Below are positions 1-5,920 of a stretch of DNA of 6,006 nucleotides, piece by piece. The position numbers and the translations under genes are program-made. Position 1 is the stretch's first letter. Every line of letters starts with the position of its first letter. The stretch comes from Candidatus Omnitrophota bacterium (GTDB taxonomy: Bacteria > Omnitrophota > Gorgyraeia > Duberdicusellales > 4484-171), in NCBI GenBank assembly GCA_014728785.1, contig WJKZ01000183.1, positions 1 to 6,006 of the forward strand. Reading direction: 5' to 3'. The notes under the pieces are model-generated. The model searched no databases and was not told where the DNA came from. It saw nothing but the letters and a program-made list of their open reading frames with translations.

Positions 1-1103
1 AAATCAGCCAGAGGAGTACCCCAGCGATGCATCAATGATTTAAAAGGAGAATGGGCGTCTGCGAAATTAAGCATCATAAAAAAGGGTTTATCTGAAGTCA
101 CTTTCTCTAAAGCCCTGTGCATTATAAGTGAAGCGGGATTGATAATAATATCTTCTATCGGGCCCTGCTCGTAAAAATCGAAACCCTTTGATGTTCCGAA
201 CGCCTGGTTCATAAACGTAATTGAAAAACATCCTATTGTGTTGTAGCCTTTAGACTGAAGCACTTCAGGAAACCTCTCTTCTTTCTCTGAAAGATAACTT
301 TTTATACCCCCCCAGGCTCCATGGTGACTTGGGATTTTTCCGGTAAGTATGGTGGAGTGCCCGGGCAGGGTCCAGTTTGAGTTTGAAAAGGCATTTTCAA
401 AAAACAGGCTTTTACTTTTAAGAGAGTCTATGAAGGGAGAAGTCCTGCGCCCATAACCGTAACAGCTTAAATTCTTTGCCCTTACGCAGTCGAGTATAAC
501 AAGGCAGATATTGGGGCGCTTATTCTGGAATCTCTCTTTAATTATTTTTTCCTTATTTTCTATATCCCGAAGCAACCCGTCCTCAAGGCCGGCCTTGCTA
601 AGGTAACCGCTGGCATTACGGTAATCACACATTGTGTAGTAACCTGCAGATATCTTTTCTAAAATATTTCGATCGTTGCCGCTGCTCTTGCTCATGTTGT
701 AAAAATATAAAGAACAATCCATGGACTCCCCCTTCTCCTTATCATATACGGTGAATATATCCATATCCTTGTTGAGAGTACTATTGAGCTGTTCTACCAT
801 GCCCCTCTGTGATTCATAAGCCATAATAATTATTCCGGTATCATCGGTGTCTATTTCGTTTATCTTCTCAGGAGGTAAAATAGGGTGATTAAAGAAAAAC
901 TTTGAGTGCCTGTTCGGGTCGCTATCGACCACTGCTTTGATGCTCAGAGCACTAAAATCAAAATTTTCCAGTAAGTATTCTGCATGATGGCCTGCTCCGA
1001 ATAATATTATATTTTTATGCCTTTCTGCTATACGATTTATCTTTTCCTGGATGAAAGATAAGCATTCTTTGCGAACGAATTCTCTAATCGCCTCTTTGTC
1101 CAT
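1..1103 (-). CDS. Rossmann-like domain fused to alkaline-phosphatase/sulfatase-superfamily hydrolase (C-terminus cut by window edge)
   Basis: I translated this by hand: an open frame of 367 codons from ATG at 1103 runs off the left edge without a stop. Residues about 30-115 look like a nucleotide-binding Rossmann fold: ILFGAGHHAEYLL (33-45), then a strand ending in VVDSDPNRH (58-66) and HPILPPEKI (73-81), a pattern seen in PglD-type and sugar-nucleotide-associated domains. Residues about 197-367 are an AlkP/sulfatase-superfamily domain: ICLVILDCVRAKNLSCYGYG (199-218) with likely metal ligand D205, the nucleophile motif NWTLPGHSTILTG (243-255), PSHHG (258-262) and ADAHSPF (348-354). True sulfatases have Cys or Ser in a C/S-x-P-S/C-R motif; here the aligned residue is T245 in TLPGH, so a phosphodiesterase or phospho-group transferase is more likely (inference). 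No signal peptide or membrane segment is visible, suggesting cytoplasmic action. An in-frame stop at 1124-1122 and no upstream ATG fix the start; the Shine-Dalgarno is weak. It lies 52 bases after neuC, probably in the same operon. The C-terminal metal ligands are outside the window. Confidence 0.85.
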   Translation of the reverse strand, partial: MDKEAIREFVRKECLSFIQEKINRIAERHKNIILFGAGHHAEYLLENFDFSALSIKAVVDSDPNRHSKFFFNHPILPPEKINEIDTDDTGIIIMAYESQRGMVEQLNSTLNKDMDIFTVYDKEKGESMDCSLYFYNMSKSSGNDRNILEKISAGYYTMCDYRNASGYLSKAGLEDGLLRDIENKEKIIKERFQNKRPNICLVILDCVRAKNLSCYGYGRRTSPFIDSLKSKSLFFENAFSNSNWTLPGHSTILTGKIPSHHGAWGGIKSYLSEKEERFPEVLQSKGYNTIGCFSITFMNQAFGTSKGFDFYEQGPIEDIIINPASLIMHRALEKVTSDKPFFMMLNFADAHSPFKSLMHRWGTPLAD

Positions 1104-1155
1104 AATCTCAGATATTAAAAGTCATGAAATGTTAAAATCTCTACTACTTAATACC

Positions 1156-2298
1156 TTAATAAGTTATCTGTTTCTGGAGCAATCTATCATCTATCTTGAT
1201 TTTTTTTAGAATCTTTACAATCCGTTCGCCGGCTTTGCCGTCCCCATAGGGATTCGGGCTTTTTTTAAGCTTTGCTCTGAATTTTTTATCATTCAGCACT
1301 TTGTCAATAGCTCTTTTTATCTGCTCTTTACAATAACCAACATCTATAACATTTGCCGCTCTCTGCCTTCTGCCCTGCCGTCTTCCAATATTTATAGAAG
1401 GGAGGGCAAAAGAAGGCGCCTCTACAATTCCTGAACTGGAGTTACCCAGGATAGCGCCGGCTGCCGCCATTAAGCTCAAATAATCACGATAGGGTATACT
1501 CTTATATATCTTAAAGGAAGGGTATTTCCTGTACTTCTCGATAACTTTAATCATCTTTCTCCCCCCCGCATCTGCGTTGGGGTATATAACTACAGCTTGG
1601 CTGCCAGAGTCTTTTACCGCCTCAAGAGTTTTCTTAATTTGACCGGGAGCATCTTTAACTTCCGTAGTCACCGGATGCTGCACTACCAGCAGGAAGGGAC
1701 TGGATTTATCCAGGCCGTACTTTTTTGAAAGCCCACGCCTGCTCAATAATTTCTGACGAAAAATCCCGTCTAAAGCTACGGCTCCAACTGTAAATACCCT
1801 ACACGGGTCCTCGCCCATTTTTATTATCCTCTCCTTAGCCTTTTCTGTCGGAGGGAAATGTATATGAGAGAATTTAGTTATGGCGTGCCTGCTGGATTCA
1901 TCAACCGTGGAAGTAGTGTCTCCGCCGTGGATATGTGCGACAGGAATCGTTAAATACGCTCCGGCGACGGCTCCGGCCAGCATCTCCGCCCTGTCTCCTA
2001 AGACCATAATTATTTCGGGTTTTATTTTTTTTAGTTTTTTGGTTAAAAGCAGAAGAAAATCACCGATAAAACGAACCATAGAGCTTTTATCATCTTTAAT
2101 ATAGGTTGCACCGATTTTATGTATTTTAAACTCATCCCTTTTTATGTCTTCTAAAGTTCTGCCGAATTCAGGCATTAAATGCATACCGGTAGCCACCACT
2201 TCAATCTGTAACTCAGGGCTTTTTTTTATATCTAAAAGTGTTTGCCTCATTATTCCATAATCTGCCCTGGTTCCTGAAATATAAAGTATTTTTCTCAC
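1156..2298 (-). CDS. neuC: UDP-N-acetylglucosamine 2-epimerase, hydrolysing (NeuC family)
   Basis: 380 residues, usual for the family. It should convert UDP-GlcNAc to ManNAc plus UDP in the cytoplasm, the first committed step of bacterial sialic acid synthesis; the LegG branch instead uses UDP-diacetylbacillosamine, and sequence alone does not separate them. Diagnostic motifs are SGTRADYG (8-15), GDRAEM (101-106), AHIHGGD (121-127), VDESSRHAITKFSHIHFPPT (132-151), VVQHPVTTE with H208, and GNSSSGIVEAPSF (285-297) followed by NIGRRQGRRQRAANVI (303-318), the nucleotide-binding C-terminal half of this GT-B fold. Many NeuC proteins have GGE where this has GGD (D127); an acidic side chain is kept, so activity is plausible. 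The start is GTG, its first four bases overlap the neuB stop (GTGA), and GGAGGA stands six bases upstream, so this start is well supported and translation is probably coupled to neuB. The last residues are lysine-rich with an A8 run in the coding strand. Confidence 0.93.
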   Translation of the reverse strand: MRKILYISGTRADYGIMRQTLLDIKKSPELQIEVVATGMHLMPEFGRTLEDIKRDEFKIHKIGATYIKDDKSSMVRFIGDFLLLLTKKLKKIKPEIIMVLGDRAEMLAGAVAGAYLTIPVAHIHGGDTTSTVDESSRHAITKFSHIHFPPTEKAKERIIKMGEDPCRVFTVGAVALDGIFRQKLLSRRGLSKKYGLDKSSPFLLVVQHPVTTEVKDAPGQIKKTLEAVKDSGSQAVVIYPNADAGGRKMIKVIEKYRKYPSFKIYKSIPYRDYLSLMAAAGAILGNSSSGIVEAPSFALPSINIGRRQGRRQRAANVIDVGYCKEQIKRAIDKVLNDKKFRAKLKKSPNPYGDGKAGERIVKILKKIKIDDRLLQKQITY

Positions 2299-3341
2299 CG
2301 TAAGTCCTCCGGCTTAATCAAGCTCCCTTTTCTTATCCGTCTGGTAACGGTCTTTCCGATAATTGAGTCCATATGCCCGGGAGAAATACCCGTCCCCGGC
2401 CTTTTTATAGAAAGCATCCGGCCGGTAATTTTTGTATCTTTTGGAATATCGCAACAGGCTACTATGCTTTTTCGCACAATATACCTGATTTTCTTTTCAC
2501 TTTCGGTGGGGATTTTTTTCCCGCTTCCTAAAACCTTCTCAGCATCTCTTACGGCTTTAACCATTTCCCTGAACTCATCCGGCTCCATACTCGCCTTATG
2601 GTCCGGTCCGGAAAGGCTGCGGTCTAAAGTAAGATGCTTTTCCAATACCTTAGCCCCCAAAGTAACCGCCATTACCGGAACAATTATACCTGCGGTGTGG
2701 TCTGAATAACCTACGGGTAAGTTAAATTTTTCTTTGAGGCTGGACATTGCGCTCAAATTAACTTCCACCAGCGGACAGGGGTAATTGGTCGTGCAATGCA
2801 GCAGAATTATCTTATTGTTTCCTGCTTTTTTGATAGCCTCAACAGCTACGGCTACCTCGGATAACTTTGCCATACCGGTAGAAAGAATGACCAATTTTTT
2901 CTTTTTCGCTATCTTTCTCAAAAAGGGTAAATTGTTAAGGTCGCCGGAGCCTACCTTGTAAGCCGGAACAAGAGGCTCTAAAAAATCTACGGCATCAAAA
3001 GTATGGGGAGTAGATAGAAAGATAATCCTCTTTTTATCGCAATAATTTTTTAAATCCCTGAATGCACCATAATCTAATTCAAGTTTTTTTATCATCTCAA
3101 GCTGGGTAGTGTTTTTTCCCAGATTTTTTTTCTGGTATTCTGCAAGACGAGCGGTTTCAGTCACTACATTTTCTGCTTTGAAAGTTTGAAATTTAACTGC
3201 ATCCGCACCTGAATATATTGCTGCATCTACCAATTTTTTTGCCAGGCGCAGAGAACCGTTATGGTTTACCCCGGCTTCGGATATTACAAAACAGTCCTTT
3301 CTATTTAAAATAGTTTTATTCCCCGCTTTGAATTTAGCCAT
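2295..3341 (-). CDS. neuB: N-acetylneuraminate synthase (NeuB family)
   Basis: 348 residues, the standard size. It condenses ManNAc with phosphoenolpyruvate to give Neu5Ac (or the 2,4-diacetamido analogue to give legionaminic acid) in a metal-dependent aldol-type reaction. Residues about 15-275 form the TIM barrel: ISEAGVNHNG (20-29), KFQTFK (50-55), GSGDLNN (131-137), STGMAKL (154-160), HCTTNYPCP (182-190), GYSDHT (211-216) and EKHLTLD (234-240). H215 and H236 sit at the metal-ligand positions known from the meningococcal enzyme. GPDHKASMEP (245-254) is the Neu5Ac/Leg type; pseudaminate synthases differ here. Residues about 285-348 are the SAF/antifreeze-like domain that caps the partner subunit's active site, including KRPGTGI with R314, the substrate-contacting arginine in that family. 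ATG follows the stop of the upstream cytidylyltransferase by only two bases and has no Shine-Dalgarno, so reinitiation or coupling is likely. All catalytic motifs look intact. Confidence 0.95.
   Translation of the reverse strand: MAKFKAGNKTILNRKDCFVISEAGVNHNGSLRLAKKLVDAAIYSGADAVKFQTFKAENVVTETARLAEYQKKNLGKNTTQLEMIKKLELDYGAFRDLKNYCDKKRIIFLSTPHTFDAVDFLEPLVPAYKVGSGDLNNLPFLRKIAKKKKLVILSTGMAKLSEVAVAVEAIKKAGNNKIILLHCTTNYPCPLVEVNLSAMSSLKEKFNLPVGYSDHTAGIIVPVMAVTLGAKVLEKHLTLDRSLSGPDHKASMEPDEFREMVKAVRDAEKVLGSGKKIPTESEKKIRYIVRKSIVACCDIPKDTKITGRMLSIKRPGTGISPGHMDSIIGKTVTRRIRKGSLIKPEDLR
2305..2310 (-). promoter_or_regulatory. Strong Shine-Dalgarno for neuC
   Basis: GGAGGA lies inside the last codons of neuB, six bases before the GTG at 2298. 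It decides the GTG start of neuC. It is the best ribosome binding site in the window, in contrast to neuB, which has none. Confidence 0.85.
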
Positions 3342-3343
3342 TT

Positions 3344-4066
3344 TTAATTTTTAGATTTGTTTTTCCTGAATTCAACGACAGCCTCTGCCAGCAGTAAGTC
3401 TCTTTCTGTGTCAATATCGACAATAAGCTTATCGTTAAGCATAGGCTTTATTTTTTCTCCAAAAACTCCATGCATTACATCATCCTTTAAGCTTCTACCT
3501 TTAAATTCCAGGAATTTTTTAGACCTGAATAAAACCGTATGGCCGTCATGGATCATAAACTGCTTTAAATCCTGACGCCGGTAGCCCTTATTTTCCTTAA
3601 GAGGAAGGCAATCTCCTCTCAGTTTATGCATCCAGGCAGGATTATACTTTTCTACGTTCTGCATGCTCAAAACACAATCATAATCAGAATTATTTAGGAG
3701 GAAATTATATGCTTTTAAAAATTCCTCCGGGTATCTTACAGGTATATTTCCGTACAACAGCGATATGTAGTCAAATTCTCTGTCGACTTTTTTGTGTGCG
3801 TCGTAAATAACATCCTCTATCTTTGCATAGTCGACGGCTAATTCCGGAGGCCTTTTAATAAAATTAATGCCGTACTTCAGGCAGTAGTCTTCAACGGTCC
3901 TGGAATCGGAAGATACAACAGTGAACAAACCTTCTATATTCTTGCTTAAGCCAAGAGAATAATCTACTGTGTACTCAAAAACGTATCTACCGCATATCTT
4001 TTGCAGGCATTTGTTTTTTAATCCTTTACTCCCTTCCCTGATTGTTATAAGCGAAAAAATACTCAT
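3344..4066 (-). CDS. neuA: CMP-sugar (acylneuraminate-type) cytidylyltransferase
   Basis: 240 residues. It should activate the NeuB product with CTP to the CMP-sugar, releasing pyrophosphate. The N-terminus has the nucleotide-binding motif IREGSKGLKNKCL (9-21), then SSDS (52-55), RPPELAVDYAKIEDVI (72-87), RRQDL (163-167) and the metal-site motif VDIDTERDLLLAE (216-228) with D217 and D219. Instead of the usual Q/P-T-S-P-x-R segment it has LLYGNIPVR (103-111), with NPAWMHKL (142-149) and HDGHTVLFR (173-181) further on. This GN-x-P-x-R form belongs, from memory, to a side branch of the COG1083 cytidylyltransferases, so the exact nonulosonate it accepts is uncertain although the family is clear. 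The adjacent neuB and neuC support the role and the symbol. ATG at 4066 is preceded by AAGG at eight bases, inside a small hairpin. The gene leads the neu block and ends two bases before neuB. Confidence 0.87.
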   Translation of the reverse strand: MSIFSLITIREGSKGLKNKCLQKICGRYVFEYTVDYSLGLSKNIEGLFTVVSSDSRTVEDYCLKYGINFIKRPPELAVDYAKIEDVIYDAHKKVDREFDYISLLYGNIPVRYPEEFLKAYNFLLNNSDYDCVLSMQNVEKYNPAWMHKLRGDCLPLKENKGYRRQDLKQFMIHDGHTVLFRSKKFLEFKGRSLKDDVMHGVFGEKIKPMLNDKLIVDIDTERDLLLAEAVVEFRKNKSKN

Positions 4067-4353
4067 TGGTTTAACCTTCGGTTAAAGCAGCAGGCAACAA
4101 GCAGCAAGCTGCACGTATTGAACCCGGGCACCTTAATTGATTGCCCGCAAGAATTCTGCCGGCAAAACTTTTCTTCATCAAAATTAAATCGTGCTCCACA
4201 AACCCTTAAAATAACTTAACTGCCTTTTGATACACAATGAAATATTCAATGTTTTTAATAGTTGTTTTCCCATAGCTATTTTCTGTTATTTCCTCTTATT
4301 TCCCCTTTCCGCTAATCTCTACCCGCTGTTTTCTACTCTTTTCTCGTTACTTC
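4067..4353. other. 287-base non-coding gap between the radical SAM gene and the neu block
   Basis: No recognisable protein or structural RNA is here. From the radical SAM side it contains a purine-rich (coding strand) array with a 10-base period, about 95 bases of AT-rich sequence, two inverted repeats that share one arm (4125-4165), two imperfect copies of AAGCAGCARGC (4085-4095 and 4099-4109, plus strand), and the hairpin over the neuA ribosome binding site. I found no convincing promoter: the best minus-strand pair, TTGTGT and TATTTT about 18 bases apart near 4236-4207, matches consensus poorly. No hairpin is followed by a T-run on the minus strand, so no intrinsic terminator is supported. 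A 35-codon frame (4178-4071) is discussed as a finding. Confidence 0.6.
4070..4086 (-). promoter_or_regulatory. Hairpin covering the neuA ribosome binding site
   Basis: On the transcript strand this 17-base element reads TTTAACCGAAGGTTAAA, a perfect 7-bp stem with a three-base GAA loop. The only Shine-Dalgarno-like bases for neuA, AAGG at 4078-4075, lie in its loop and 3' arm, and the ATG is three bases past its end. Folding would hide the site, so this may tune translation of neuA. The stem is mostly A-U, so it may be only marginally stable. Function is inference. Confidence 0.35.
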
Positions 4354-4354
4354 T
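4275..4354. repeat. Degenerate tandem array with 10-base period
   Basis: Read on the plus strand in tens from 4275: gctattttct, gttatttcct, cttatttccc, then two diverged units, then gctgttttct (4325), actcttttct (4335), cgttacttct (4345). Neighbouring clear units match at eight of ten positions, and units 1 and 6 at nine of ten. A further similar unit, gttgttttcc, lies at 4261-4270, out of phase by four bases. On the transcript strand the array is G/A-rich. It starts exactly at the radical SAM stop codon. It may be a decayed minisatellite or a low-complexity spacer. Confidence 0.5.
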
Positions 4355-5823
4355 TAGAAAGTGCTCATGCTACCGTGCTTTGCCCTGTGTTGCAGGTCGC
4401 CTTCATCCAAAGAATACTTTTCCAGCAACGGCCCGAACAGATTTTTAGTTTTAGTATAGATTTCCTCACTAGTAATAAAATTTTTATAATTCTCCGAGGC
4501 TACCTCCATCATCTCTTTACGTTTTTGTATCAACTCTTCATCCGAAAATGCGTCCGTCAGGTTAATTATGAAATCCCTCGCATCCCCAAGCTTTAAGAGG
4601 AAATCATGAATTCTATTTTTATCTATCCTTCCGGTTTTAAGTGCAAAATAAAAGATTTCCGAACCCTGATAGGGAGTGGCAAACATCAAGGAATCTAAAT
4701 TTAAGTTATTCTTCAGGCAAAAGTCTAAAGTCTCCTTACATGTCCGCTCTGTCTCTCCCGGCATGCCTATAATAAAAGAAGCGGGAACGGGCATTTCATG
4801 CTTTCTGCTTATACTTATTACATCCTCTATCTGCTCAACCGTTATCCCTTTTCTCATCCTGTTAAGCATAACCTGCGCTCCTGACTCAAAGCCATATGAT
4901 ATGCTCACACACCCTGCTTCTTTCATGACCACTATTATATCCTCATTTCTGGCAACTATATTTACTCTGCCCGTACAGGACCATAAAAGATCCGGAAATT
5001 TCGCCTTTTTCGCTTTGCAAAACTCATAAACTCTCCTCTCATTGGCCATAAATTCATCGTCCTGGAAAGCTATAAAATCAATATCATAATCTTTTTTTAG
5101 AAGGGCTATACAATCCATAATAAAATCAACGGAATGGAATCTCGGTTTATGGCCCCAAGGCTGGTAACAGAAAGTACAGCGGTAAGGACAACCCCGACTT
5201 GATATAAAATCTACATCTTTACCGAACCCTACTGTAGGGTTAGATAAATAAATATTCATTGGGACTGCTTCATAATCAGGAAGAGTGCTCTGTTCATCAA
5301 GATTATCTATTAAGGTTCTGGGAGGATTACAGACTATTTTTTCTTTCCTGTTATTCGTTTTATAGCAAATACCTTTAATACCCGAAAGGTTTGTGTTTAA
5401 ATCCTTCTCTAAAGCCTTTAATAACTCAATAACGGTTATTTCCCCTTCACCTGTGCAAACTATATCTACTTCTGAGTTTTTAAGCAAAACTTCAGGTATG
5501 CACATTACCGCATATCCCCCGGCTATTATTTTTGAGTCCGGATTTACCCTCTTGATTAAATTTGATAAACTTATTATCTGACCGTAAGTGGAAGCAATGC
5601 CGCCTATTAAAACTATATCAAAATCAGCGGCTTCCAGTATTTTTTTTATTTCATCTTCAGTGTACCTGTAAGCGTTGATATCCAAAAAAGTGGGAACTAT
5701 GTTTAAATGTCTTTTTATCAATCTTGAAATAATAGCAAGGCCGTGGGGAATATGGCGAGGCTTATCGTTTAATCTAACCGGCGGGTTTATTATCAGAATA
5801 TCCATCCTTGGCAAACTACTCAA
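4354..5823 (-). CDS. B12-binding-domain radical SAM protein (class B type), function unknown
   Basis: 489 residues counted from TTG. Residues about 7-140 resemble a cobalamin-binding Rossmann domain: MDILIINPP (7-15), IPHGLAIISRLI (25-36), FDIVLIGGIAST (68-79), IIAGGYAVMCIPE (99-111) and VDIVCTGEGE (119-128). The classical DxHxxG cobalt-ligand motif is not seen; DINAYRYTED stands near that position, as is common in this class. The radical SAM core follows: SRGCPYRCTFCYQPWG (209-224) with C212, C216 and C219 for the 4Fe-4S cluster, FQDDEF (253-258), YGFESG (310-315) and IIGMPGETE (351-359). Such proteins methylate or rearrange unactivated carbons, including in lipid and natural-product pathways; the substrate here cannot be told. 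The start is unsettled. TTG at 5823 has CAGGG seven bases upstream. ATG at 5805 gives the typical family N-terminus but only AAGG abutting it. A long leader and a 287-base gap separate it from the neu genes, so it may not belong to that pathway. Confidence 0.9.
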   Translation of the reverse strand: MSSLPRMDILIINPPVRLNDKPRHIPHGLAIISRLIKRHLNIVPTFLDINAYRYTEDEIKKILEAADFDIVLIGGIASTYGQIISLSNLIKRVNPDSKIIAGGYAVMCIPEVLLKNSEVDIVCTGEGEITVIELLKALEKDLNTNLSGIKGICYKTNNRKEKIVCNPPRTLIDNLDEQSTLPDYEAVPMNIYLSNPTVGFGKDVDFISSRGCPYRCTFCYQPWGHKPRFHSVDFIMDCIALLKKDYDIDFIAFQDDEFMANERRVYEFCKAKKAKFPDLLWSCTGRVNIVARNEDIIVVMKEAGCVSISYGFESGAQVMLNRMRKGITVEQIEDVISISRKHEMPVPASFIIGMPGETERTCKETLDFCLKNNLNLDSLMFATPYQGSEIFYFALKTGRIDKNRIHDFLLKLGDARDFIINLTDAFSDEELIQKRKEMMEVASENYKNFITSEEIYTKTKNLFGPLLEKYSLDEGDLQHRAKHGSMSTF

Positions 5824-5857
5824 GAATCAACCCTGTTACAGGCTTATACTGAATGGT

Positions 5858-5886
5858 ATTGTACCTCACAGGCAGTAGAAATACAA
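5858..5886 (-). promoter_or_regulatory. Candidate sigma70-type promoter for the radical SAM gene
   Basis: On the minus strand TTGTAT (5886-5881) and TACAAT (5863-5858) are separated by exactly 17 bases. The -10 matches five of six consensus positions and the -35 matches three. Transcription would begin near 5850, giving a leader of about 28 bases to TTG 5823, with CAGGG correctly placed. No upstream gene body is visible in the remaining leader, which fits a transcription unit starting here. Confidence 0.4.
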
Positions 5887-5893
5887 GGAATAA

Positions 5894-5920
5894 AAAGCGA
5901 AAACGGCCTAAAAACGCTTT
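5894..5920 (-). terminator. Weak terminator-like inverted repeat upstream of the promoter
   Basis: AAAGCG (5920-5915) and CGCTTT (5899-5894) on the minus strand form a six-base stem around a 15-base loop and are followed by two more T residues. It could end a gene lying beyond the right edge, but the stem is short and the T-run is brief. Confidence 0.2.

Noticed and set aside
1104..1155. Separate promoter for the AlkP-superfamily gene
   Set aside because: The 52-base gap shows no credible -35/-10 pair, so read-through from neuC is simpler.
1880..2104. Open plus-strand frame of 74 codons
   Set aside because: It lies wholly inside neuC on the opposite strand and has no family features. The same holds for the plus-strand frames inside neuB, neuA and the radical SAM gene.
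4101..4112. Palindrome gcagcaagctgc as an operator
   Set aside because: The arms are five bases with a two-base centre, within a local GCAGC-rich patch. It is too short to call without other copies.
4141..4165. Intrinsic terminator after the radical SAM gene
   Set aside because: The hairpin has a mismatch, and the minus-strand sequence after it is TCAATTAAGG, with no U-tract.
4261..4354. CRISPR array
   Set aside because: Units are about ten bases, degenerate and contiguous, with no spacers and no cas genes.
4227..4448. Plus-strand frame across the decamer array into the radical SAM gene
   Set aside because: Its Phe/Leu/Ser-rich, membrane-like look comes from the T/C-rich low-complexity repeat. 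Its end is antisense to the radical SAM gene, and it shows no convincing ribosome binding site or domain.
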